Assembly (NCBI GenBank): GCA_018713515.1
Contig: DVOO01000009.1
Location: forward strand, 62,001 to 126,000
Source of the DNA: Candidatus Scatomonas pullistercoris
Lineage (GTDB): Bacteria; Bacillota; Clostridia; Lachnospirales; Lachnospiraceae
Length of the DNA: 64,000 bases
Direction of reading: 5' to 3'
A program made the translations under genes and the position numbers. A model generated the notes under the pieces. That model was not told where the DNA came from. It ran no database searches and saw only the letters and a program-made list of their open reading frames with translations. Position 1 is the first letter of the stretch; each line of letters starts with the position of its first letter. This document shows positions 9,589 through 17,368 of the stretch, piece by piece.

Positions 9589-9617
9589 TTGCATTTTGGG
9601 GGTCTCTGGTGTATACT
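9589..9617 (+). promoter_or_regulatory. Promoter for the sufC-sufB pair
   Basis: TTGCAT (9589-9594) and TATACT (9612-9617) are separated by 17 bases. A 9-bp hairpin with one bulge (9627-9658) starts almost at the predicted transcript start and lacks a T-tract. Confidence 0.7.
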
Positions 9618-9716
9618 ATATTCTCTGGCAGGGATGTCTGAAGATACAGCATCCTGCCGGCATACAGAGATATGAGAGAAAGAGTGCCGTACATAAAAGA
9701 TAAAGGAGGAAATGCC

Positions 9717-10451
9717 ATGCTTACGCTTGAAAACGTCGGATGGACTGCCCCTGACGGGGAAGAAATTCTGAGAAATATAAGCCTGGAAATCCCCGAGGGG
9801 AAGATGACGGTCATCACGGGGCCGAACGGGGGAGGAAAGACATCCCTGGCCAAATTGATCGCCGGTCTTGTGACGCCCACAGAGGGAAAAATTCTGCTGG
9901 ACGGAGAGGATATCACAGGATGGGATATGACCGAGAGAGCCCGCCATGGGATCAGCTACGCATTTCAGCAGCCGGTCCGTTTTAAGGGCCTTACCGTCAG
10001 GGATCTGCTGGAAATTTCCGCCGAGGAAGCTCTGAGCCAGGATATGGTCTGCAAATATCTGGGCGAGGTGGGACTCTGCGCGGGAGAATATATCGAACGT
10101 GTGGTGGACGACAGCCTTTCCGGAGGAGAAGGGAAGCGGATTGAGATTGCCACGGTTCTGGCCCGGAAGAATGTAAAGGTCAGAGTTTTCGATGAACCGG
10201 AAGCCGGCATCGACCTCTGGAGCTTTACCAATCTAATCGATGTGTTTCAGCGCCTGAAAAATAAGCCGGAGGAGGCACTTCTGGTTATTTCTCATCAGGA
10301 GCGGATACTGAATATCGCGGACCGCATTGTAGTGGTGGCGGAAGGCCATGTGCGGACAGCAGGAGATAAGGACACAGTCCTGCCAAGCCTTCTGGGCCAG
10401 GAAAAGGTGGCCCGCTGTCCCATGGAAGAGGAAAGGAGCTGTGCGGGATGA
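9717..10451 (+). CDS. SufC-like ATPase of a minimal SUF-type system
   Basis: This 244-residue ABC ATPase matches SufC, the ATPase of SUF iron-sulfur scaffold complexes. It has Walker A (GPNGGGKT, residues 35-42), the signature SLSGGEGKR and Walker B ending in DEPEAGID. There are no membrane segments, and the only partner gene is the SufB-like protein that follows with a 4-base ATGA overlap. I use ATG 9717, 8 bases after AAAGGAGG. The pairing without sufS, sufU or sufD fits the SUF-like minimal (SMS) class rather than a transporter. Confidence 0.88.
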   Translation: MLTLENVGWTAPDGEEILRNISLEIPEGKMTVITGPNGGGKTSLAKLIAGLVTPTEGKILLDGEDITGWDMTERARHGISYAFQQPVRFKGLTVRDLLEISAEEALSQDMVCKYLGEVGLCAGEYIERVVDDSLSGGEGKRIEIATVLARKNVKVRVFDEPEAGIDLWSFTNLIDVFQRLKNKPEEALLVISHQERILNIADRIVVVAEGHVRTAGDKDTVLPSLLGQEKVARCPMEEERSCAG

Positions 10452-11365
10452 ATAAGATTACAGAGGAAATGCTGCGGACGGTGTCCGAATGGCAGGGGGA
10501 TTTCAAAGGCGCGTACAATATTCGTGAAAACGGAGGCTGCGCGGGCCGTCAGTCATCGGAGCATATCAAGATAGAAAACAAACCGGACGGGCCCGGCCTG
10601 GTGATCCGCATCAGCCCGGAGGCGCAGCAGGAAACTGTTTATATTCCCGCCTGCGTTACCAGAGGAAATGTAGATGACAAAGTGTACAATGATTTTTATG
10701 TGGGAGCGGGCGCCGATGTGACGATTGTGGCCGGCTGCGGTGTGCATACAGATAATGAGGGAGAAGCCAAGCACGATGGAATCCACCGTTTTTTCCTGGA
10801 CAGAGGGGCTCACGTTCTTTACAAGGAGAAACATATAGGCACCGGAACCGGTACGGGCCTTAAGAAGATCAATCCGGTGACCGATATGGAACTGAAGGAA
10901 GATGCTGTCATGGAGATGGATACCATCCAGATTGGAGGCGTGGACAGCACAAAACGTTCTACCAGAGCAGTTCTGGGACCCCGTGCACGGCTGATCATTC
11001 ATGAGAGGATCATGACGGAGGGAGAGGAGCAGGCATCCACAGATTTTGAGGTGGAGATGCAGGGTGAGGATTCAGGAGTGGATCTGATTTCCCGCTCTGT
11101 GGCAAGGGATCATTCTTATCAGGAATACCATTCTAAAATCCGCGGCAACTGCCGCTGCACCGGCCATTCTGAATGCGATGCTATTCTGATCGGGGACGGC
11201 AAGGTCAATGCGGCTCCGGAACTTTTTGCCGGTGATATTGATGCTTCTTTAATCCATGAGGCGGCTATCGGAAAAATTGCCGGAGAGCAGATTGTGAAGC
11301 TCCGCACGCTGGGTCTGACAGAGGAAGAGGCAGAGAAAAAGATAGTGGAAGGATTTCTCCGCTGA
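10448..11365 (+). CDS. SufB/SufD-family scaffold protein of a minimal SUF-type system
   Basis: This 305-residue protein belongs to the SufB/SufD family and would form the scaffold on which Fe-S clusters are assembled. It is much shorter than E. coli SufB (about 495 residues) and lacks the long N-terminal region. The C-terminal core is intact: C243 in SECDAILIGD aligns with the catalytic cysteine of SufB, and H270-E271 in the LIHEA motif match the conserved HE pair. The C-terminal helix (GLTEEEAEKKIVEGF) is standard. With a single SufB-like gene a homodimer is expected instead of SufBD. Confidence 0.88.
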   Translation: MNKITEEMLRTVSEWQGDFKGAYNIRENGGCAGRQSSEHIKIENKPDGPGLVIRISPEAQQETVYIPACVTRGNVDDKVYNDFYVGAGADVTIVAGCGVHTDNEGEAKHDGIHRFFLDRGAHVLYKEKHIGTGTGTGLKKINPVTDMELKEDAVMEMDTIQIGGVDSTKRSTRAVLGPRARLIIHERIMTEGEEQASTDFEVEMQGEDSGVDLISRSVARDHSYQEYHSKIRGNCRCTGHSECDAILIGDGKVNAAPELFAGDIDASLIHEAAIGKIAGEQIVKLRTLGLTEEEAEKKIVEGFLR

Positions 11366-11383
11366 TCCCGCAGAATAAAGAAA

Positions 11384-11420
11384 AAGCGTCTGAGCGGCAT
11401 ATGTATGCCGACAGGCGCTT
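11384..11420. terminator. Hairpin terminator between sufB-like and PNPOx-like genes
   Basis: Two stacked stems (11384-11392 with 11412-11420, and an inner 7-bp stem) form a long hairpin. On the minus strand it ends in a T-run and should terminate the PNPOx-like gene; on the plus strand only three Ts follow, so termination of the suf pair is weaker. Confidence 0.75.
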
Positions 11421-11435
11421 TCCCTCTATCTGTTT

Positions 11436-11834
11436 TCAGAACTGGATCGTTCGGGGATCGCTGGTAAAGGAAGAGAAGGTGGCCGTTGCGTCCTTCAGAT
11501 AAAAAACTTCGCAGTTTCCGTCATCGGGCGCGTACTTATCCTGAAGAGAGGGATAATCGGCCAGAACAGCGGCACGGGCTTCATTCCGGTCATCCCGGAC
11601 TGCAGTGCCCGACAGGCGGAGCCAGGTTCCGGTGGCGGGAGAGAAGGTACAGATTTCAACTTTGGGGTTGTCCATCAGCTGGCTGTACACATCCTTCACG
11701 TGGCCGGTTTGAAAATACAGCCTGCCTTCAAATTTTGCAATGGTGCCGAAGGGGCGGACACGCGGCTGGTCTCCCTCAGCCGTGGCCAGATAGTACGTAG
11801 GGTTTTCTTTCAGAAATTTTAAAACTTCATCCAT
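11436..11834 (-). CDS. Pyridoxamine 5'-phosphate oxidase-like flavoprotein
   Basis: This 132-residue protein is a small split-barrel flavin-binding protein of the PNPOx-like family, recognised from YYLATAEGDQPRVRPFG at the N-terminus and the LYFQTGHVKDVYSQL segment. Members bind FMN or F420-like cofactors and reduce varied small molecules; the substrate here is unknown. It is too short and divergent to be PdxH. The ATG follows GAAAGGAG. A minus-strand promoter (TTGCGC 11897-11902, TAAAAT 11874-11879, 17-base spacing) lies upstream, so it is monocistronic. Confidence 0.85.
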   Translation of the reverse strand: MDEVLKFLKENPTYYLATAEGDQPRVRPFGTIAKFEGRLYFQTGHVKDVYSQLMDNPKVEICTFSPATGTWLRLSGTAVRDDRNEARAAVLADYPSLQDKYAPDDGNCEVFYLKDATATFSSFTSDPRTIQF

Positions 11835-11932
11835 AAAAAATACAACTCCTTTCCGAAAAAAATTCTTTCTTCTATTTTATCGCTCCTCGTCTCTGGGCGC
11901 AAGAAAATAAAGACGTAAAAATTTCAGAAACT

Positions 11933-11961
11933 TTGACTTTTATATTAGATTGTATTATTCT
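11933..11961 (+). promoter_or_regulatory. Promoter for the cysteine-rich protein / MATE gene set
   Basis: TTGACT (11933-11938) and TATTCT (11956-11961) are 17 bases apart, 49 bases upstream of the start at 12010. Confidence 0.65.
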
Positions 11962-12009
11962 ATTGACTAACAGCCAGCCGCAGGGGCGGTATGGCGTAAG
12001 GAGGAATCC

Positions 12010-12333
12010 ATGGAGAATTCTAGCCGTTTTTTTGCGAATACAGCCTGCCAGTATTATCCCTGCCACCAGGGGCTGGAGGATTTTAACTGCTTATTCTGTT
12101 ATTGCCCTTTTTATCTGCGGGAAAAGTGTCCGGGCAGTCCGAGATTTCTGGATATCCGCGGAAAAATTGTTAAGGACTGTACGGACTGTACCTTCCCCCA
12201 CCGTCCGGAAAATTACGATGCGGTTATTCAGTGGATTAAACGGGAAAATGAGAAGAGAGTTTTCAGTGAGGAAATAAGAAAAAAAGCCATAAAAGTTGTG
12301 CCGGATACGAAGGAAGTAGAGAGCGATGAATGA
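12010..12333 (+). CDS. Cysteine-rich small domain protein
   Basis: This 107-residue protein matches the cysteine-rich small domain family (PF04071, from memory). Nine cysteines lie in the first 60 or so residues, with aromatic-rich spacing (ACQYYPC, CLFCYCPFY, CTDC) suggesting bound metal, probably zinc or an Fe-S cluster. Relatives often accompany cobalamin genes, but none occur here. The function is unknown. The C-terminal third is charged and probably helical. A strong GGAGG precedes the ATG, and the end overlaps the MATE gene by 8 bases. Confidence 0.82.
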   Translation: MENSSRFFANTACQYYPCHQGLEDFNCLFCYCPFYLREKCPGSPRFLDIRGKIVKDCTDCTFPHRPENYDAVIQWIKRENEKRVFSEEIRKKAIKVVPDTKEVESDE

Positions 12334-13738
12334 AAATGCAGAACAGATGCCGAAGCGGAAAGAAATAAATCTGGGAGAGGGAAATGTAGGAAAACTGATG
12401 TTCCGTCTGGCATTGCCGGCCATCACTGCTCAGATAATTAATCTTCTGTACAATCTGGTGGACCGGATGTACATCGGACATTTGAAGGGGATTGGCGCGG
12501 CGGCGCTGACGGGTGTGGGGGTTACGTTGCCCGTAATTCTGGCCATTTCCGCCTTTGCATATCTTTTCAGTGCCGGCGGCGCGGCCAGGGCCTCGATCAT
12601 GATGGGAAAAAAGAAGAATGACGAAGCAGAGCGCATTCTGGGCAACTGCACCGCCGTGCTGATTTTAGCCGCCCTTGTTCTGACGGTATTCTTTCAGTTT
12701 TTCGGCCGCAGCATCCTGATGATTTTCGGTGCCAGCGAAAATACCATCGGATATGCCTGGGATTACATGCAGATTTATTCCCTGGGAACAATTTTTGTTC
12801 AGATTGCCCTGGGCCTTAACAACTTTATCAACGCACAGGGTTATGCGGCCATGGGCATGCTGAGCGTAATTATCGGGGCGGGAACCAACATCATTCTGGA
12901 TCCGATTCTGATGTATGTTTTCGATATGGGGGTTCGGGGAGCGGCTCTGGCTACGATTATTTCCCAGGCACTTTCAGCGGTCTGGATCCTCGCCTTTCTC
13001 AGCTCGCGCCGCAGCTTTTTGAAGCTGAAGCTTAAAAATCTGAGAATCTCGGGGAAAATTCTGGGTCCCTGCATTGCTCTGGGGGCCGCACCCTTTGTCA
13101 TGCAGTTTACGGAGAGTATTTTGAACATCTGCTTTAATGTATCTCTGAAGGCCTACGGCGGCGATATTGCCGTGGGTGTCATGGCTGTGCTGTCCAGTGT
13201 TATGCAGTTTGCGCTGCTGCCCATTATGGGGATGACCCAGGGCTCACAGCCTATTATCAGCTATAATTACGGGGCGGGCAAGCTGGAACGCGTGCGCCGT
13301 GCCTTCCGGGTCTTGCTGAAATGCAGTGTTATTTACGCGATTATTCTGTGGGCGCTGGCCATGCTGTTTCCGCAGATGTTTATGAGAATGTTTACCACAG
13401 ATGCGGAATATATCGCCATGGGAACCTGGTCCATGCGGGTATATACGGCGGCAATCTGTGTGATGGGAGTGCAGTACGCCTGCCAGCAGACCTTTGTGGC
13501 GCTGGGGAATGCCAGAACTTCTCTCTGGCTGGCCCTTCTGCGGAAGGTTTTTCTGCTGATTCCGCTGATTTTTATTCTGCCGCGCATCTTTAAGGAGAAT
13601 CAGGTCTTTGCCGTTTTCCTTGCGGAGCCGGTGGCCGATGTAGTGGCGGCATCCACAACGGCAGTTCTGTTCTGGAGATTTTTGAAGAAAATTATGAACT
13701 CGGGCGGAGAGATCCAGGGGGATGTGCATGGGCAGTAA
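12326..13738 (+). CDS. MATE family efflux transporter
   Basis: This 470-residue membrane protein is a multidrug and toxic compound extrusion (MATE) transporter, expected to have 12 helices and to export drugs or metabolites using a sodium or proton gradient. The repeated halves are visible, with NLLYNLVDRMYIGHLKG in the first and MTQGSQPIISYNYGAGK at the start of the second. The substrate cannot be inferred. It is the first of three MATE genes in the window and overlaps both neighbours (8 bases upstream, 11 downstream), so it belongs to the accessory operon starting at 12010. Confidence 0.93.
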   Translation: MNENAEQMPKRKEINLGEGNVGKLMFRLALPAITAQIINLLYNLVDRMYIGHLKGIGAAALTGVGVTLPVILAISAFAYLFSAGGAARASIMMGKKKNDEAERILGNCTAVLILAALVLTVFFQFFGRSILMIFGASENTIGYAWDYMQIYSLGTIFVQIALGLNNFINAQGYAAMGMLSVIIGAGTNIILDPILMYVFDMGVRGAALATIISQALSAVWILAFLSSRRSFLKLKLKNLRISGKILGPCIALGAAPFVMQFTESILNICFNVSLKAYGGDIAVGVMAVLSSVMQFALLPIMGMTQGSQPIISYNYGAGKLERVRRAFRVLLKCSVIYAIILWALAMLFPQMFMRMFTTDAEYIAMGTWSMRVYTAAICVMGVQYACQQTFVALGNARTSLWLALLRKVFLLIPLIFILPRIFKENQVFAVFLAEPVADVVAASTTAVLFWRFLKKIMNSGGEIQGDVHGQ

Positions 13739-14543
13739 GGTACTTTTTCTGGATATAGACGGTACTCTGGTGGACTTCCGGGGAAAAATGCCGGAGTCGG
13801 CGGGCAGAGCTCTGGAGCTGGCCAGGGAGAGAGGGCATAAGCTGGTGCTTTGTACCGGAAGAACCAGGACACAGCTGTTTTCCTGGCTGCTGGCGTATGG
13901 ATTTGACGGCCTGATTACCGGAGCAGGAGCACAGGTAGAGGCTGACGGAAAGCTGATCAGCCGTCATCTGATGGAACAGAAGAAGCTGGAACGGGCAGTG
14001 GACTATTTTGAGAGGATCCGGGCCCCCTACTATCTGCAGGCGGTAAATGGCATTTACGCGCCCCGGTGGTGTCTGGAATGCCGGATGGAAGTGTTTCGGG
14101 GCAGAATTACAGAGAAAGAAAGAGAAAAGCAGTTTGGCACCGTCACCCGGGATGACAGGCCGGGTAAGAGAGTGGATGTGGAAAAGATTGCCTATTATCA
14201 GTCTGCGGAGGGTGTGGAGCAGGTGAGGGAGGGGCTGGGCAGCTATTTTGCAGTGGAAGCATCCAGCTATCAGCTCATCAATTCTTCGGACGGGGAGGTA
14301 ACCATCCGCGGAATTAATAAAGCATATGGTATGCAGCGTTATCTGGAGTATGCCGGAATTGCCCAGGAGGATACCTGTGCCTTTGGAGACGGGCCGAATG
14401 ACAGGGAAATGCTGGAGTTTGCCGGGATCGGAGTGGCCATGGGAAATGCCGGGGAGGAGCTGAAGGGCTGCGCGGATTTTGTGGCGGCTCCCATAGACCA
14501 GGATGGCCTGTACCGGGCCTTTGAGACACTGGGCGTGCTGTAA
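13728..14543 (+). CDS. HAD-superfamily hydrolase, Cof type
   Basis: This 271-residue protein is a HAD phosphatase of the Cof/IIB subfamily. Motif I is DIDGTLVD at the N-terminus, the second motif lies in VLCTGRTR, and the C-terminal FGDGPNDREML carries the magnesium-binding aspartates. Cof-type enzymes dephosphorylate sugar phosphates, nucleotides or flavin phosphates; the substrate here is not evident. The ATG at 13728 is favoured because AGGGGG lies upstream with good spacing; an ATG at 13722 is also in frame. It overlaps the MATE gene by 11 bases. Confidence 0.9.
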   Translation: MGSKVLFLDIDGTLVDFRGKMPESAGRALELARERGHKLVLCTGRTRTQLFSWLLAYGFDGLITGAGAQVEADGKLISRHLMEQKKLERAVDYFERIRAPYYLQAVNGIYAPRWCLECRMEVFRGRITEKEREKQFGTVTRDDRPGKRVDVEKIAYYQSAEGVEQVREGLGSYFAVEASSYQLINSSDGEVTIRGINKAYGMQRYLEYAGIAQEDTCAFGDGPNDREMLEFAGIGVAMGNAGEELKGCADFVAAPIDQDGLYRAFETLGVL

Positions 14544-14559
14544 GGAGCAGGGGAATCTT

Positions 14560-15378
14560 ATGACGGACAAAATACTGGTACTGGATTTTACCGGAACAGC
14601 AGGGAAAGAGCATGAGTCCGCAGTCAGATACGATTTTCGGAAGCTGGCGGGAACGGACGGATACTGTTCGGAGGAGGCATCCATTGTCCTGAAGAGGAAA
14701 CTGGGCGAATTTGGCTATGAGGGCATTCATTTTCTGGACTCAGGTAATTATCATTATCTGACAAAATTTTTTCTGGATCAGATCCGGGAACCCTTTGATC
14801 TGGCGGTATTTGACAACCATACGGATATGCAGCCCTCCGCGCTGCTGCCTCTGTTATCCTGCGGCAACTGGCTGCTGGAGACGCTGAAAGAGAATTCACT
14901 GGTGCACAGAGTCTGCCTGATCGGTCCCCCGGGGGAAGCGCCTGCGGAGGTGGGAGAGGAGGAAAGAAAAAAACTGTGCTGGATTACCAGGGAAGAGTTT
15001 CGGAAGGGAGAGGCAGAGAAGATTCTGGCAAATGTCTGCACAGGGTACCCGGTTTACTTTTCCATAGACAAGGATGTTCTTGGACGGGAGGATGCCAGGA
15101 CCAACTGGGATCAGGGAGAAATGAAGCTGGAAGAGCTGTGCGGTCTGCTTCGGTTCCTGGGAAGCAGGGGAAAAGTCCTGGGGGCGGATATCTGCGGAGC
15201 GGAGATTCCGATTACATTAGAAGGAAAATCCATTAACAGCCGGACAGATGAACGGCTGGTGGAATGTATATATAAGATAACCATAAGAGGAGGTAACAAA
15301 GATGGCATTCGAGAGAGAGACACTGGTAGAGGATGCAGTAAAGCTGGGATTTTCCCATGCGGGGCTGGCAAAGATTGA
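14560..15378 (+). CDS. Arginase/ureohydrolase-family protein
   Basis: This 272-residue protein belongs to the arginase superfamily. Metal-binding motifs are present: DNHTDMQ (about residue 89) and SIDKDVLG (about residue 169), which match the DxHxD and DxD ligands of arginase and agmatinase. The rest is divergent and the substrate is unknown. The start at 14560 follows AAGGAGCAGGGG. The C-terminus runs 77 bases into the next gene; the last 25 or so residues are encoded entirely in that overlap and look unlike a natural domain end. Confidence 0.8.
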   Translation: MTDKILVLDFTGTAGKEHESAVRYDFRKLAGTDGYCSEEASIVLKRKLGEFGYEGIHFLDSGNYHYLTKFFLDQIREPFDLAVFDNHTDMQPSALLPLLSCGNWLLETLKENSLVHRVCLIGPPGEAPAEVGEEERKKLCWITREEFRKGEAEKILANVCTGYPVYFSIDKDVLGREDARTNWDQGEMKLEELCGLLRFLGSRGKVLGADICGAEIPITLEGKSINSRTDERLVECIYKITIRGGNKDGIRERDTGRGCSKAGIFPCGAGKD

Positions 15379-15853
15379 GACGCTGAAGCCCATGGAGGAG
15401 GTGCGGAACATGTGCGCGGTGGATAAGTGCCACGCTTATGACAGAACCTGGACCTGTCCTCCGGGATGCGGAACCGTCGAAGAGTGCGCGGAGCGTATGA
15501 AGAAGTATGACTGGGGAATTCTGGTACAGACCACGGCAGAGCTGGAAGACAGCTTTGACTTTGAAACGATGCAGCAGAGACAGGAGGATCACTCAAATTA
15601 CTGTAAGGAATTTTTGAAGGAACTGCACGGGGTGTACGAGGATATTCTGCCGCTGTGCAGCGCCAGCTGCGATCTCTGCAAGGAGTGTACCTATCCGGAT
15701 GCCCCCTGCCGTTTTCCGGATAAGGCGCTGTCGGCCATGGAAGGATACGGGCTTCTTGTGAGCCAGGTATGCCAGGACAACGATCTGAAGTATTACTACG
15801 GCCCCAATACGGTGACCTATACGGCCCTGTTCCTGATTAAGGAGCACGCGTAA
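15302..15853 (+). CDS. DUF2284 metal-binding protein
   Basis: This 183-residue protein matches DUF2284, a cysteine-rich family annotated as predicted metal binding. Cysteines are grouped in CAVDKCHAYDRTWTCPPGCG, and in the CSASCDLCKECTYPDAPC stretch, a likely Fe-S or zinc site. No function is established. The start is well supported by AGAGGAGG seven bases before the ATG, even though this lies inside the end of the arginase-like gene. It appears cotranscribed with the genes from 12010 onward. Confidence 0.88.
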   Translation: MAFERETLVEDAVKLGFSHAGLAKIETLKPMEEVRNMCAVDKCHAYDRTWTCPPGCGTVEECAERMKKYDWGILVQTTAELEDSFDFETMQQRQEDHSNYCKEFLKELHGVYEDILPLCSASCDLCKECTYPDAPCRFPDKALSAMEGYGLLVSQVCQDNDLKYYYGPNTVTYTALFLIKEHA

Positions 15854-15881
15854 AGGAGAAGCATAAGAAAGCGAGAGGCGG

Positions 15882-16766
15882 ATGAGGGAAAAGACAAAAG
15901 AAGGGAAGGCCGGGCAGAAGCCCAGAAAGATCCGAAGAAAAGAACTGGCGGAAAATATCCGCCGCCATAAAGGACTGTTTCTCCTGTACACAGTTCTGCG
16001 GGCGCTGGTCATACTGGTTATGATCGCGCAGATTTTGAACCGGAATTATGAAAATGTATTTCTCTGTGTGCTGACGCTGCTTCTTTTTACACTGCCTTCG
16101 GCAGTGGAAATTCGTATGGAGATTGACATACCGGCGGGGATGCAGGCCATTATCCTGCTGTTCATTTTTGCCGCGGAGATTCTGGGAGAGATTAATAAAT
16201 ATTATCTGATTTTTCCGGAATGGGATACGATGCTTCATACTCTGAACGGATTCCTGGCGGCGGCCATCGGCTTTGCCCTGGTGGATCTGCTGAACCGGAG
16301 CGAGCGGTTCTCCTTTAAGCTGTCGCCGCTGTTTGTGGTTCTGGTAGCGTTCTGTTTTTCCATGACCATCGGAGTCTTCTGGGAATTTTTTGAATATTTC
16401 ATGGATATAAGTTTTGGACTGGATATGCAGAAGGACACGGTGATTCACAGGATCAGTTCAGTGATGCTCAACTCCACCGGAGCTAACCGGCCGGAGGCCA
16501 TCCGGAATATTACAAGTACCGCAGTCAACGGACAGGAGTTGGGGTTGGGAGGGTATCTGGACATCGGTCTGATCGATACCATGGGAGATTTATTTGTGAA
16601 TTTTATCGGCGCAGTCACGTTTTCGGTTATCGGGTACGGCTATCTGAAGTATCAGGGCCGCAGAAACCGAATTGTCAGGGAGCTGATTCCCACCTGGAGA
16701 GGCGAGGAGGAGCTGACTGTACAGGAGAAAGAACCGGCAGGAGGCGAGGATGCAGATGGAAAATAG
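15882..16766 (+). CDS. YjdF/DUF2238-like membrane protein
   Basis: This 294-residue protein has a basic N-terminus, then about six to seven hydrophobic segments (around residues 33-52, 57-72, 85-100, 120-137, 148-170 and 245-262). The WDTMLHTLNGFLAAAIGF and DTMGDLFVNFIGA motifs resemble the YjdF/DUF2238 integral membrane family. Its function is unknown. The C-terminal 40 residues are charged and cytoplasmic. The ribosome site is weak (GAGAGGCGG). It overlaps the next membrane gene by 17 bases. Confidence 0.75.
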   Translation: MREKTKEGKAGQKPRKIRRKELAENIRRHKGLFLLYTVLRALVILVMIAQILNRNYENVFLCVLTLLLFTLPSAVEIRMEIDIPAGMQAIILLFIFAAEILGEINKYYLIFPEWDTMLHTLNGFLAAAIGFALVDLLNRSERFSFKLSPLFVVLVAFCFSMTIGVFWEFFEYFMDISFGLDMQKDTVIHRISSVMLNSTGANRPEAIRNITSTAVNGQELGLGGYLDIGLIDTMGDLFVNFIGAVTFSVIGYGYLKYQGRRNRIVRELIPTWRGEEELTVQEKEPAGGEDADGK

Positions 16767-17127
16767 AAAAAAGGCCTTTCCGCTGTCTCTGGCCTCTCTC
16801 ATCCTGGGGCTTCTGAACAGCGGGATCAATCTGCCCTGGGCTGCGGTGATTCTTTTGCGGGGCAGCGCGGATGCCCACGGCGGCATTGGACTTTTTCCGG
16901 ATTCGGAGCTGATGAATTTCTTCGGCAGTTTATCCTTCTTTATGTCTGTCACCGCGGCAGCTCTGATTTTTTTGGTTTTATCCGTTGTTTTTCTGATCCG
17001 TATCCGGAAACGAAATCCGGGGAAGAAAGAAAAAGGCTTGGCGGCAGCGGGGCTTCTGCTGAATGTGCTGGGCCTGCTGGCCAATTGGGTATATTTCTCT
17101 GCCTGGGCCCAGTACGGAGGCGCCTGA
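16750..17127 (+). CDS. Small membrane protein of unknown function
   Basis: This 125-residue protein has about three hydrophobic segments (residues 10-35, 55-82 and 95-118) separated by a basic loop (RIRKRNPGKKEK). Its layout resembles DUF4064/DUF4190-like small membrane proteins but I do not recognise a family with confidence. The start at 16750 overlaps the preceding gene; an alternative ATG is at 16756. It is the last gene of the 12010-17127 group. Confidence 0.65.
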   Translation: MQMENRKKAFPLSLASLILGLLNSGINLPWAAVILLRGSADAHGGIGLFPDSELMNFFGSLSFFMSVTAAALIFLVLSVVFLIRIRKRNPGKKEKGLAAAGLLLNVLGLLANWVYFSAWAQYGGA

Positions 17128-17153
17128 ACGCGGGAGAAAATTGTTTTACGGGC

Positions 17154-17182
17154 TTGTGCAAAGCAGGTGGCCATGATAAAAT
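17154..17182 (+). promoter_or_regulatory. Promoter for the thi operon
   Basis: TTGTGC (17154-17159) and TAAAAT (17177-17182) are 17 bases apart, placing the transcript start a few bases before the TPP aptamer. Confidence 0.65.
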
Positions 17183-17201
17183 ATTATATATGAATACTGC
17201 A

Positions 17202-17281
17202 GGGGAGCTTGTGCGCAGGCTGAGAGGAAGTCATCAACTTCGACCCTTATACCTGATTTGGATAATGCCAACGTAGGGAAA
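17202..17281 (+). promoter_or_regulatory. TPP riboswitch (THI element)
   Basis: The conserved TPP aptamer core is clear: GGGGAGC, then GGCTGAGAGG, GACCC, ACCTGAT, and GGATAATGCCAACGTAGGGA. It senses thiamine diphosphate. A terminator follows at 17298 before thiC, so control should be by premature transcription termination when TPP is abundant. Confidence 0.97.
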
Positions 17282-17297
17282 AGGCTTTTGTGACCAG

Positions 17298-17337
17298 AGC
17301 CGTTCTTGTTTGACGATTCAGACAGGAACGGCTTTTT
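17298..17337 (+). terminator. Regulated terminator of the TPP riboswitch
   Basis: A hairpin with an 8-bp base stem (17298-17305 with 17326-17333) plus further upper pairing is followed by five Ts, 32 bases before the thiC start. It is the expression platform of the riboswitch. Confidence 0.9.
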
Positions 17338-17368
17338 CTATGAAAATTCAAGGAAAAGGAGAGTATCT

